64,000 nt of DNA from positions 9,486,001 to 9,550,000 of the forward strand of contig JAPYXD010000704.1 of assembly GCA_030998225.1 (NCBI GenBank), given 5' to 3'. The translations under genes and the position numbers were made by a program. The notes beneath the pieces are model-generated. The model saw nothing but the letters and a program-made list of their open reading frames with translations. It was not told where the DNA came from and searched no databases. The first letter of the stretch is position 1, and each line of letters starts with the position of its first letter. Source of the stretch: Diplolepis rosae. Lineage: Eukaryota; Arthropoda; Insecta; Hymenoptera; Diplolepididae. Positions 22,945-33,070 of the stretch are shown here, piece by piece.

Positions 22945-24128
22945 ATGGTAAAAACGCAGTGCAAGCTCGGAAAAAGTTGTATGATGTTTATGGTGAAAAA
23001 TCATTAAGGGGGTCTCTTTATCCAGAACTTTCAAAAAATCGATTTTTTTTTTTTGTTTCAATCGATGGATCTATTATCAGAGAATATTGTCGTAAAATTT
23101 TACATATTAACCACATTTTTCAAAATTGCGTGCACGATTAAAGGAGAACCAATTAAGCTATTATTATAAACTTTTTTTTATTTGTAGGTAATTAAAATGC
23201 GCATATAGTGAACCTTTAGTTTTCATGATACAGTATTTATTTTCATTATAAATAACGCACTTTGAACAAAAAAACGGTGAAAAATTTTTTTTTTCTGGAA
23301 AGTAACTCAAAAGATAGATAAAAAAATTTTTTTTTACAATTTTTTAGGTTCACTATAAGCGGAAGACCCTTCTGAATAAAAAAAACAAATATATATGTGT
23401 TTCAGATGAAAACTTTTGACAATATCATGTACGCAAAATTAATTGTCCGTGGTGAGACGCTGCGCGGGATCTTCGATAAGTCCGAGATTTTTGCTTGTTT
23501 TCAAATGAAAATTTTTTTTTGAACAAGTTCAAATATGTACCTAAATATATGCGAAAAATCTTTGACCAGTGTTTTTATTTTCTGCTTCAAAGAAAATTGG
23601 GAAAAAGTGACTTTTTGAAAGTTCTGGATAAGGAGACCCCCTTAACAGAACGCCAGTGCCAGAGTTGGTTTCTTCGTTTTCGTTTCGGAGATTTTGACCT
23701 CAAAGATGCATCATGCTGTCGACGCCCAACTGAAGTTGACGATGACAAAATAAAAGCAATGATATAAAATAACCGGCGTAATACGACACGAGAGATCGCA
23801 GAGAAACTTAACATATCAAATACATGCGTTGAAATACATTTAAAACGACTTGGTTACGTTAATATGCTCGATATTAGTGTTCCTCACAAATTGAAGGCAA
23901 TTGAACTCACCAAACGAATTTCCATTTGCGGTTCACTGCTGAGACGTAACGAAACGGATCCATTTTTAAAGCAAATCATAACGGGCGATGAAAAATGGGT
24001 TGTTTACGATAACGTCGTGCGTAAAAGATCATGGAGCAAGCGAGATGAGCCTGCACAATCGACATCAAAAGCCGATATTCATCAAAAGAAGGTTATGCTA
24101 AGTGTTTGGTGGGATTTCAAGGGGATTG
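22945..24128 (+). pseudogene. cecropia-type mariner transposase, interrupted and truncated
   Basis: The N-terminal part (AVQARKKLYDVYGEKSL) ends at 23007 and continues in frame at 23646 with TERQCQSWFLRF once the 634 bp MITE at 23008-23641 and one TTAA are set aside. Then follow DFDLKDA, one nonsense codon at about 23765 (TAA where Glu is usual), an HTH (TTREIAEKLNIS), ELTKRISICGSLLRRNE, and the first catalytic block IITGDEKWVVYDN. After them come KRSWSKRDEPAQ and MLSVWWDFKGIVYF. At about 24128 the reading passes directly into a different mariner, so the last two catalytic Asp residues are lost. The motif set matches the cecropia/Hsmar1-like subfamily (inference from memory of family motifs). 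Confidence 0.88.
23008..23641. mobile_element. TTAA-flanked MITE (piggyBac-like) inside a mariner
   Basis: The ends are GGGGGTCTCTTTATCCAGAA at 23008 and, inverted, GGGGGTCTCCTTATCCAGAA ending at 23641; similarity extends about 35 bp inward (AACTTTCAAAAA). The flanks are TTAA on both sides (23004-23007, 23642-23645). TTAA duplication is characteristic of piggyBac-superfamily transposition (established), although this TIR is not one I recognise. The interior is poly-T rich and non-coding. Confidence 0.85.
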
Positions 24129-24925
24129 TTTATTTTTTAATAGGGAAAAATACCGTTCAAGCAAAGCAATGGTTTGAAAAATGTTATTCGGATTCTGCTC
24201 TATCGAGACAAATGGTAGAGAAGTGGTTTGCTGATTTTAAACGTGACCGTACAAACACTGATTATGCTGAACGCTTTCGTCGCCAGAATTCGGCAGTTGT
24301 TCCAAAAAACATAAAAAAAAAGTTCATAAAATGGTTTCGGCTGATCGTAAATTGAAGTTGCGTGAGATAGCTGACACCTTAAAGATATCAAAAGGCAGTG
24401 TATTTACCATTTTGTATGGACATTTGAGCATGAGAAAGCTCTGTTCGAAATGGGTACCGCTGAGCGCTGTTTGGAGCTGTTTCAGGGGAATAAAAAAGAT
24501 TCTTTCATGCGGTGTGTGACAATGGATGAAACATGGATCCGTCACTACACTCCAGAGTCAAATCGGCAGTCAGCTGAGTGAACAGCAAAGGATGGAAACC
24601 GCTCAAAGCGACTAAAAACGCAAATATCAGATAATGCACCATGTCACAAGTCGATCCCATCAATGGCATAATTTCACGAATTGCACTTTGAATTGCTTTC
24701 CCATCCACCGTATTATCCGAATCTGGCTCCTAGTGACTACTACCTGTCTGCAGACCTAAAAAGAATGCTTCAGGGAAAGAGATTTGGCTCCAATGAAGAA
24801 GTGATTGCCGAAGCTGAAGCATATTTTGAGGCCAAAGATAAATCGTTCTGCAATAGTGGCATCGAAATGTTAGAGAAGCATTGGAATGAATGTATCACTC
24901 TTGATGGAGACTAGGTTGATGAAAG
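24129..24925 (+). pseudogene. second mariner transposase (Hsmar2/irritans-like), internally deleted
   Basis: The copy begins truncated with LIGKNTVQAKQWFEKCY, continues with MVEKWFADFKRDRTNTD, a frameshift in the A-run near 24315, an HTH (KLKLREIADTLKIS) and RKLCSKWVP. Then comes a second frameshift followed by TMDETWIRHYTPESNRQ (first Asp). An internal deletion near 24625 joins RLKTQ directly to DNAPCHKS, the second-Asp block. The C-terminal third is well preserved: HPPYYPNLAPSDYYL (third Asp), LQGKRFGSNEEVIAE and EKHWNECITLDGD. Roughly 65 residues are missing between the first and second catalytic blocks. The junction with the cecropia-type copy at about 24128 shows that one element broke into the other. 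Confidence 0.85.
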
Positions 24926-27385
24926 ACGTTGAATTTTACCTGAAACTTGTTGTTTTATTATTCATCTTATTGAGTGATGTGTTTTTATGTGATGGGAAAG
25001 TTACAAATACACTTAAAATGTATGGAATATTCGTTTTTAGCCATTTTATAATATTTTTTTTGTCTTAAAGAGACATATTGTCTCGGAAAGTAGGTGTATG
25101 CCTGGTTTTGATAACTTTTATATGAAGAATTATCTGAAACATAAAAACCAAAGAGATTTAGATTTAGTAAGAGTGTCGCAATGTCAAGTAGTAAAATTTT
25201 TAATTTGTATACGAAAAGAACAAAATAGCGGATGTTCCAAAATTAGGAATAAAAAAATAGGGGTTTTTGGAGTGATTTTTTAGGTTAGAAATGTAGTAAA
25301 AATGAATATTTTGACTTGGATTTACTACGAGACTGAGCTATAAATGTGACGAATATGAGATAAAAATTTTGTGAGGATTGGTTCCATGGTTCGATAAAAA
25401 CGTGTTTAAAGTTTTTTTATGATATAGCTTAAAAAAATCTTACAGCTAGTCTGCGATACCTGCAGAATACAGAAAGCCTTTTGTTTCTTCAAACATGTCA
25501 TTTATACTATTGAAAACCGTAAAAAAACGATTTTTTGAAGCTGATAAAGTGAACTGATCCCTTAATATGATAATTTTTATAGTTTGCAATTCCATAAGAT
25601 GATAAAAGGGACATAAAGCATTGAATTCAACTGTATATCTTGATTCGAAAAATAAGATTAACTTCATAACTTTCAGAAAGCTCATAAAACTTCACACCTG
25701 ATTAGTTTATAATTGTTATGAGTTATAAGTAGGTTATATTACATCGAGAACGCTAACTTAAACCAGAATATTACCAGGAATGTAGCCAACGAATAAATTC
25801 TTCAAGAACTGATTGAATAATCAAACTCCTCTTCGAATATAACAAAACAATTGATGTTTCATAATAATTTTTCAAATAATAAATCCTTAAAGTTCCCGTT
25901 ATATTCTTTGAAAACAGAGAGGCAGTTGAAGATGGAATTAAACATAATTTCTCAAGTGTAGTAGAGCATAAGCTAAAGTTAATATTGAATAATAAAGTTG
26001 TGAAGGAAAGTACTCTTTTCAGAATTGCTTGAATCATAAGGAAAACTTTTAGACAAGCACGCGTGTATATGCATACCTCTTGGGGAATCCTTATTCAAAG
26101 AAGGTGTTTCACCGCTGTCGGAAAACGGGCCTCACTTTCTTCAGCGTCGACAAATGACGTTAACGACAACACGACGCGACGGTGTTGCAAACAACCGCAA
26201 ACACGCGTAAAGGATTGTGTCCCTACACTTAGTTCCTATGTTATATCCTTGTATTTGAATCGTGATAATATAATAAATTATAAAATGAATTCTAACACCT
26301 CATGTTTCATCTGCGTTTTGAATCCCACAGATTATATAATATCTATTCTTTTTAAAAAACGAAAGATGAATATTAGACGTAAAATATGAGAACTTCAAAT
26401 TTATATTAATGTTATTTTGACAAAGGTGAATTAAAATTATATCATCATTCAACCCTGATTAGAATCTAATTGGTCTTCAATCATATCGTCTAGAGTCTAG
26501 GGAGAGATTAGACAGGATGTTGTTATACCTAGACTCGAAATTAAATAGGCAGTATATACTACACGGGAAAAAGGCCGACTAAACGGTACTCGTTTTTGGC
26601 TTAACCGTACTCGGACAGCAGATTGCGTTAATCTGCAGCATCTGCGTAAGCAAATCCGTATTGGCGCAATACTGACCACCGAGCTAACCCAACCTGTTTC
26701 TACGGATAGGCGGACCCGACTTGTGCCAAGCCTGTTTTTGAGTAGATTCTATTCGGATTTCGCGTTGATTTTATGTGTCATTACACATAACTTGGCCTAA
26801 AGGCATTGAATTATGCAAAAGGAAATCATAAAAAAAATGAATAGAGTGTTATAACTGAAATTTGCGTGAATATAACGCGAAATTAAGTTACTAATTCATC
26901 TTTACAAACAATTCCAACATTTTGAATATTTTTAAATCCTGGGGTCGAATCCTAGCGCAGTCAAAAGCATCTTTTTTCCCACAGAAAGATTTCAAATTCT
27001 TTAAAAATTTGAATTTATTTGCATTATTTGCGATATAAAAGTTTGAAATTGTCTACAAGGGCACCTGTCGGCAACGTATCCTATCTGATACGCGACTAAT
27101 GATCCTCCGATAATGTAGGCAGTGTCAGAAATTTCAAACTCAACTAATTAATTTGAAATTCTAAATAATCCAAGTATTCGTAACTTGAAAGTAGCGAATA
27201 TTCTCCAGTTCATCTATGTAATTAATTCTCATAATTATTCTGTAACTCTTATCTCTATATTATGAAAAATACTCCGTTTATGAAGTCCGACATGTTGACT
27301 TATGAACCACATTACACACAGCACTCGAAGCTGGGTTACCAACTCGCCCATCTAGGATTAGCGCAAATCGGAATTTTTCCATGTA
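24926..27385. other. 2.5 kb without a recognised gene
   Basis: Minus-strand frames at 25446-25685 and 25771-26037 and plus-strand frames at 26063-26389 show no domain I recognise. At 26562 a CAC-type end (CACGGGAAAAAGGCC after TA) begins a GC-richer patch with CGGTACTCG words; a possible partner end, TTTTTCCATG followed by TA, lies at 27374-27385, but the interiors do not clearly match. A short GGGGTCGAATCC near 26941 resembles a tRNA B box. Confidence 0.35.
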
Positions 27386-27596
27386 GGGAGTTCAATAAGT
27401 CCGTAGAATGACACAAAGATAACACCACAAATTACGTTTTCATATTTTTTCCATGAAGTGCAATCTTTCAAACGACAGCTCTCGAAATTTGAGTCAATGT
27501 CAATGTTTACTTTTATAGTTACAGACGACAGAAGCGAACAAGTTCTGATTTTTTAATTAAAATTTAAAAAAGTGAATTTTGTGTACTGATTAAACA

Positions 27597-28600
27597 ATGT
27601 TTTCTAATAGGAAAAAACACGGTGCAGACGAAATGGTGGCTTATTAAATGTTATGCGAGATCTCCCCCATCGAGGTGAATGGTTGAGAAGTGGATTAGTG
27701 AATTTAAACGAGGTTGTACGAGCACAAATGATTTTGAACGATCGGGAAGGACCAAATACGTTACCATTTCAGAAATCATCGAAAAAATCCATGGCATCGT
27801 ATTAGATAAACAAAAGTGAAAGTGCGTGAGTTAGCTGAGGCCGCAGGCATATCGATTGGGTCAGTGGTTAAAATCTTGCATGAGGATTTGGGCTTGAGAA
27901 AGCTACCCGCAAAATGGGTGCAGCGTTTGCTAATAATCGATCAAAAACACCAACGAGTTCGTGATTCAAAAAGTTGTTTGGACCTTTTTAAGCGTAATCC
28001 AAGCGATTTTTGCACCGATTAGTGACCATTGATGAAACATAGATCCACCACTATACACCAGGATCGAAACAACAAGATAAACAGTGGGTAGGGATCGGTG
28101 GAACTGCACCAAAGCGAACAAAGACACAACAATCGGCAGGAAAGATTATGGCTTCTGTTTGTTGGGATTCCAGTGGCATATTGTTCATCGACTATTTGGA
28201 AGAGGGAAAAACAATCAACAACGACTGTTACTGTGTATTATTGGAGCGATTGAAAGAAGGAATCACAAGAAAACTGTCTAATTTGTTAAAGAAAAAATGC
28301 ATCTTTTTGCAAGACATTGCACCAGCTCACAAGTCGATAGAAGCGATGGCAAAATTCAATTAATTACGCTGCGAATTGCTTCCCCGCCCACCTTATTCTC
28401 CAGATCTGGCCCCCAGCGACTTTTACCTGTTCTCAAACTTTAAGAGGTGGCTGTAGAGATAGAGATTTAGATCAAATGGAAAGTTTAAATGGGAAACCAA
28501 TGGTTATTTTGGAGGCCTTGACAAATCGTAGTACAAGAGAGGCATCGAAATATATGATTTAAAAGGCCCGCGCTCTAATGAGTTATTTAGGAATCTTTAT
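27597..28600 (+). pseudogene. mariner transposase (Hsmar2/irritans-like), broken
   Basis: The sequence GGGAGTTCAATAAGTCCG just after TA at 27384-27385 is probably the left TIR. The N-terminal region (27620-27815) is split over frames. From 27816 an open HTH block reads KVRELAEAAGISIGSVVKIL and LPAKWVQRLLIIDQKHQRV. A frameshift at about 28011 leads to LVTIDET (first Asp), a TAG where Trp is usual, and HHYTPGSKQQ. Then follow KIMASVCWDSSGILFIDYLE, LQDIAPAHKS (second Asp; the usual Asn after it is Ile), a TAA at 28364, and PPYSPDLAPSDFYLF (third Asp). Spacing between the second and third Asp is 34 residues. All three catalytic positions survive, but two stops and at least two frameshifts inactivate the copy. 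The 3' TIR was not found. Confidence 0.88.
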
Positions 28601-28726
28601 TTCCGTAGGTTGGTAGCACTATACTCAATTACTATGCCAAAAATAAGTGCGATCTGCCAAACAGTTTCTTCACAGTAGCTGGTTAATATAATCAGTCTAC
28701 TTCAGTAGTGCATCACGAATTTTACA

Positions 28727-29290
28727 ATGAACAAAATTATTGAATAAAGAGTTTGCCTTTAATTTTGTGTTGCGAATGGAATTTCGTGTGCCGACTTGCT
28801 ACAAGTATTGAAAAGGGCTCATGGTGAATCAGTGTTATCAAAAACACGGGCTTACGAGTGGTACGAAACGTTCAAGGAGGGCTGAGAGATCATAAAAGAC
28901 GTGCCTCGTTCTGGACGGCCTTCGACCTCTTCAGCCGATAAAAACATCGAAAAAGTGAAGGAAATTGTGCTCGATAATTGCCAATATAGGCTAAGAGAGA
29001 TAGTCTGTGACTTTGCCAGTTCTCACGAGTCTGTATGAAGGACAAAAGTCAAGCCGAAATTGAAAAAACCACGTCAAAGTCTCTCAAAAGTCAAGGTGAT
29101 GTTTATTGTTTTCTTAGATATTCGTGGTTTGGTGCATCATCAATTTTTCTAGAGGGACAAACGGTCAATAAAGAATACTATTTGGCCGTTTTAAAGCGTT
29201 TGCACGAGAAAATCCGTCAGAAACGGCCAAATTTGGGGAAGAACAATGCGTGGATTTTACACGATGATATGCGCCATCGCATAGAGTGAC
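28727..29290 (+). pseudogene. mariner transposase of another subfamily, deleted and 3'-truncated
   Basis: From the ATG at 28727 come a short N-terminus with two early stops, CVANGISCADLL, SKTRAYEWYETF, a stop, and RSGRPSTSSADKNIEKVKEIV. The frame then jumps from the HTH region (LREIVCDFASSHESV) directly to KPRQSLSKVKVMFIVF and GQTVNKEYYLAVLKRLHEKI. It ends at WILHDD, the second catalytic block, before a TTC microsatellite. About 65 residues including the first catalytic Asp are deleted, and everything after the second block is missing. The motif set (TRAYEWY, VNKEYYLAVLKRL) belongs to the same subfamily as the minus-strand fragment at 44664-45201. Confidence 0.85.
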
Positions 29291-29305
29291 AGTTGTGTAT
29301 CCAAA

Positions 29306-29332
29306 TTCCTTCTTCTTCTTCTTCTTCTTCAA
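29306..29332. repeat. (TTC)n microsatellite
   Basis: About eight TTC units at the exact point where the preceding mariner breaks off. Confidence 0.9.
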
Positions 29333-29771
29333 TTTATGGCTTCTTGTTCAATGAACAAATGGCTAGAACAACCACGTGGGTCCAGAAACAGCCCTATATA
29401 ACAAATCTGAGTGCAGAACGGTCTGAGTTAGAGCAGCGCAGGGATAGTGCGGCTAAGTTCCAATTGTAGTCCAATAGCAGCGAGTGTACGGAATGCTGAT
29501 AGAGCGACCTCTGGAGAGACGCGCATGATTCAGAAAACCGCGGGCTTCCCGACTTTGAAGGTCACGACAGAGTCAAGCAGAAGCGAGAACCAAAACAACA
29601 ATTAGCAAGCGATCATCATCATCATCGCTAAGCACAAAGGCAGCAAGACCAACGTTAGAGAAAGACTTGACAAGTCCAGCAACAAACCACACCGGCACAC
29701 AGTAGGCCAGAATCTAAAAAACCTGGTCATAAATCGAAGGTCTAATCCAAAGCCTTATTAAACAATACTAT
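29333..29771. other. GC-richer block of unknown nature
   Basis: About 440 bp with clearly higher GC than its surroundings, no long open frame, and a CATCATCATCATCATCG run at about 29606-29622. It could be the remains of a retrotransposon UTR or a SINE body; no diagnostic motif was seen. Confidence 0.4.
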
Positions 29772-30172
29772 TAAGGGTTTTCGAGGTCGCTGATTACGAA
29801 TCTTTAATTGAATTTTCCGAAAACAAAATGGCGGACTCAAAATGGCGGATATTTTCATAAAAATTGCAATGACTAATGCTCAAAAAATCGCTACCGATGT
29901 TTTTAGAATCCCTAAATCCTAATTATATATTAAAATTCTGAAAAACATAACGATTGATTCAAAATGACCGATGAATTGAAAAAAGAAATGAAGCGGCTTG
30001 TGCGTGAGAAATGAATTCCGAGAGTATTTGAGGTCGCTGATTTTGAAACTAATGTTGAAAGGCCACAAAGCATATGTAATAATTGATTTGAAATTACAGA
30101 TGCCTCTTTTGAAAATGCGCATGATTCACTTAAAAAAAAAGTCTCGAGGGTTTTCGATGTAGCTGAATCCAA
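29772..30172. repeat. diverged satellite, ~123 bp unit, TTTTCGAGGTCGCTGA word
   Basis: GGGTTTTCGAGGTCGCTGATT near 29774, AGTATTTGAGGTCGCTGATTT near 30019 and GGGTTTTCGATGTAGCTGAAT near 30146 mark units about 123-127 bp apart (the first interval is two units). Between them lie AAAATGGCGGA words. Similar dispersed satellites are familiar from insect genomes (knowledge, not checked here). The minus-strand frames at 29919-30172 run through it and are not genes. Confidence 0.65.
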
Positions 30173-30874
30173 TCAAAATGAAAATTATCAAGCAAGTTTT
30201 GTTTTATATACAAATGATTTATTTATTCTATGAAAATATCGAGAAAGAGCCTTCAAAATGAGAAATAATGTAACGAAATTAAAGATATTGGTTCAAATTT
30301 AATATCCTCGACGAATGTTACAGATTGACATTAAAAATCAAGTAGAATTATTTTTTTCCTCATATTATTTTATTCTAACATTTTAATTTCCCATAGTTTC
30401 ATTTACCAACTAATTTATTTGTTTGTTCTTTATTCTTCTGTTTTCGTTTATTGTTTATGCCGGTTTCACTGAGTTTTTATAATTTTCACGAGTCGATTAT
30501 TCACATCTTATCGGAACGTTCGAACAAAAACTTCGATTTAAGAGCCGTATCTGCAGCTATCTGCAGCTACATTTTTTTGAATTTTACTCGGAAATGTTAG
30601 TACAACAGTTTTCACGAAGAATCAAGATAGAACACTGCAGAACAATACACTTGAAGCCTTGGTAAAAAGTAATGTTTCACCATTCATCGAGGTGAATTAT
30701 TCTACACCTTCAACACTATTTATAAATAAATACACAAACGATTTTCATTTTTCAACTACACTCCGGTATGACACATTAGTTAAAGCTGCAAAACTTGTTT
30801 CAAGAACTCGAATGGATGCGTAAGTCTTCATTAAACATGGTTTATGCTTACAAACGTTTAAGGCAGTTCCGGAA
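30173..30874. other. no gene seen
   Basis: AT-rich sequence; a duplicated TATCTGCAGC word at about 30549-30565 is the only structure noticed. Confidence 0.35.
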
Positions 30875-31577
30875 GCATCCAGAGTCGAACTATTGATTCT
30901 CTATTGATTCTCTAAGATGCTCCATTTTCGAGGACTTGAGAGAATCAAAAGAGGAGTATTAGCTGTTGAAATCAATGTAATTTTGATCCTCTGTTGATGC
31001 TCTTTTCCTGCAGATATTTCCGTTTCTGCACCTTGGAGGATCTTAAAGAGTAGCAACGAAGATTCTCCTTACCTCCTCTATGATTCTCCATTTCTAAAAG
31101 TATATAATTCCTAATGACGTCAGGAATTAGCAACGGTTTATTATTATTTATATTTATCGTGTTGATTAAGAGAGAAACGAAAATATCGTAGCAGACTTTT
31201 GGAAAATAATGAGGAATGTATCAAAGTATCAATGTCTGGTACATGTCGAATTTTGTTTTGAAAACATTAATTTTGAAAAATTTTATTTTTCGAAATAAAA
31301 ATCCAAATGGTACCGGAGATTGATTTTTTGATGGATTCCTCATTGTTGCCTACAATTTCATGATTATATTTACATTTCTGTCCTAATCAACCCGATGAAT
31401 ATAAATAATATAAAATGGTTGGTCATTTGTGACGTCATTACGCATCACATACCCTCAAGTACTAGAATGAAAAGGGTTCAACAAGAGCGAGTCCTCGATT
31501 TTTCGAAAACTATTAGAGATTTTAAAACGTTTTTTTTAAAAATAAAAAGTACTCTCGAAGGACTATGGCGCTACTAT

Positions 31578-32198
31578 CTAATAGATAGTCCAGTCCCCAT
31601 CGTTGTCCAGAATGGCCTGGCACCTTTCCGGCATGAATTCCACTAATTTTTCAGCGTAGTCCGTTGGTAATTCTTGCCATATCTTCCTGATTTTTTGCGA
31701 GAGCTGTTTCAGGGTGAACACACGTTTTCCCGCAAGCTTCCTCTTTGAAACACTCCAGATATTTTCGATTGGATTCGCATCGGGGGACTGTGATGGCCAG
31801 TCCAAAGTTGTGATGCCCTTTTCTGTTTTCCAGGCGGTGCAGAGACGGCTTCGATGTTTCGGGTCGTTATTTTCTTGTAAGATCCAATCGGCCGTATCGG
31901 CTCCAAACATCTTTGTAGCAGACCTTAGAAGACCACGTTCATATATTTGGAGCATTTTCTGAGCATTCAAGTTCTCGGTGAAGAGCTCTAAACACCCAAA
32001 ACCGCGCTATGAGAAGCATCCCCAAACATGGACCTTCACGGGGTGTTTTTTATTGGCTTTATAACGCTCAACCCACTTCTTCACGAACGATTTCGACTTT
32101 TTGATGTATTTAGCAGCGACTGTATAGGACATAAGTGGTCCCTTTGGATGGGTACACAAGAAGACCGCTTCAAAACGTTTCGCGTACACAGAACTCAT
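31578..32198 (-). pseudogene. Tc1-family transposase, internally deleted
   Basis: Same family as the copy at 14340-15278: SVYAKRFEAVFLCTH, SKSFVKKWVERYK and the C-terminal half (NDPKHRSRLC, DWPSQSPDANPIENIWS) are nearly identical. Between VERYKANK and KHPVKVHVWGCFS about 115 residues, including the first catalytic Asp, are missing. One TAG (expected Gln) follows at about 31998. The C-terminal stretch from 31970 to 31578 is a clean frame of 130 codons that keeps the second catalytic Asp and the Glu. The 5' leader sequence TTGCGCCGTAG...CCTTTAAATGTAC (about 32256-32280) matches the leader of the other copy, but the right TIR is absent. Confidence 0.9.
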
Positions 32199-32288
32199 TA
32201 TGACTCACGTCTGCTGTCTCCGACGATTCGAGCGCTACTGAATCGCCTTGGTAATTGCGCCGTAGTCCTTTAAATGTACTTTCATTAA

Positions 32289-32573
32289 ATCAAGAGAGTA
32301 TAAAGAGAAGCAAAAGAGAATCAAAAGAGTATCAAGAGAAGCAAAAGAGAATCAAGAGAGTATCAAGAGAAGCAAAAGAGAATCAAAAGAGTATCAAGAG
32401 AAACGAAAGAGAATCAAGAGAGTATCAAGAGAAGCAAAAGAGAATCAAGAGAGTATCAAGAGGAGCAAAAGAGAATCAAGAGAGTATCAAGAGGAGCAAA
32501 AGAGAATCAAGAGAGTATCAAGAGGAGCAAAAGAGAATCAAGAGAGTATCAAGAGAAGCAAAAGAGAATCAAT
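32289..32573. repeat. 31 bp minisatellite, ~9 copies
   Basis: The unit is of the form GAATCAAGAGAGTATC-AAGAGAAGCAAAAGA (31 bp), repeated about nine times with a few substitutions (AGGAGC, AAACG variants). Because 31 is not a multiple of 3, the open frame across it cycles through all three frames and gives a 31-residue charged repeat; it is an artefact of the repeat, not a gene. There are no spacers, so it is not a CRISPR array. Confidence 0.95.
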
Positions 32574-32590
32574 AGTTCGACTCGGGATCC

Positions 32591-33070
32591 CCCTGCGCGC
32601 AGAAGTAGTCAAGTTCGCACTGTGTTGTAAAGTCAACTCTCTGCGATGAAATTTTGCGGATTGAAAAAAAAGTCACTACGACCCTTAAGAACACTTATTG
32701 ACACAAAAAAAGCTAAAAAAAAATACCTTTTTTTACTTTTGGCCAAGTTTTTGCGATTCTGGCCCACTGTACGGCACTACGGAAGACAACCACGAGGCGC
32801 GGACACAGAACCACTCGCGAAAGCATCAGAAAACCGGAAGACACGGAAAAACAGCACGCCACGAATATAACCAGCAAGAACATACACCAAAAACACCACA
32901 TCGTTCATCCAGGAGATAAAGAACAACAAACGGACCATGGACGGACACGTCCAGCCGTGACCGAAGCCACGACCGGAATCCTGTAACCGAATTTAAAGCC
33001 AAAAACGCAACAAATTCCATCTATCAACCACCGTATTCACCGTCATACACGTGTTGCATTAAATGGGGCC
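32591..33070. other. GC-richer A/C-biased block, unknown
   Basis: Plus-strand sequence is rich in A and C (CACGAGGCGCGGACACAGAACC and similar), unlike the AT-rich surroundings. Frames at 32646-32870 and 32698-32919 are basic and lack recognisable domains. It may be LINE or LTR-element residue; no motif supports a choice. Confidence 0.35.

Larger units (their letters stand above)
30875..32590. mobile_element. inverted-repeat element carrying a minisatellite and a Tc1 insertion
   Basis: GCATCCAGAGTCGAACTATT at 30875 and the inverted copy GGATCCCGAGTCGAACTATT ending at 32590 form a 28 bp TIR that continues into TGATTCTCT. Next to the right end is a 31 bp minisatellite made of the same TTGATTCTCT word; the left end has only two or three such words plus GAGAATCAAAAGAG. 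A Tc1-like copy lies in the middle. No flanking duplication could be decided, and no transposase of its own was recognised. Confidence 0.55.

Noticed and set aside
25446..26037. Two minus-strand frames (80-88 codons), considered as receptor or retroelement exons
   Set aside because: No domain motif, splice pattern or family signature was recognised; left as unassigned sequence.
26562..27383. Another CAC-ended element (CACGGGAAAAAGG ... TTTTTCCATG, TA flanks)
   Set aside because: The two ends are plausible, but the interiors are not convincingly inverted and the right TA also serves as the mariner insertion site; kept only as a note.
32289..32573. Regularly spaced repeats that might suggest a CRISPR array
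   Set aside because: Units are directly contiguous with no unique spacers, and the context is eukaryotic.
32255..32575. 106-codon open frame with Lys/Arg/Glu-rich repeats
   Set aside because: It is the three-frame translation of a 31 bp minisatellite; openness follows from the repeat having no stop in any phase.
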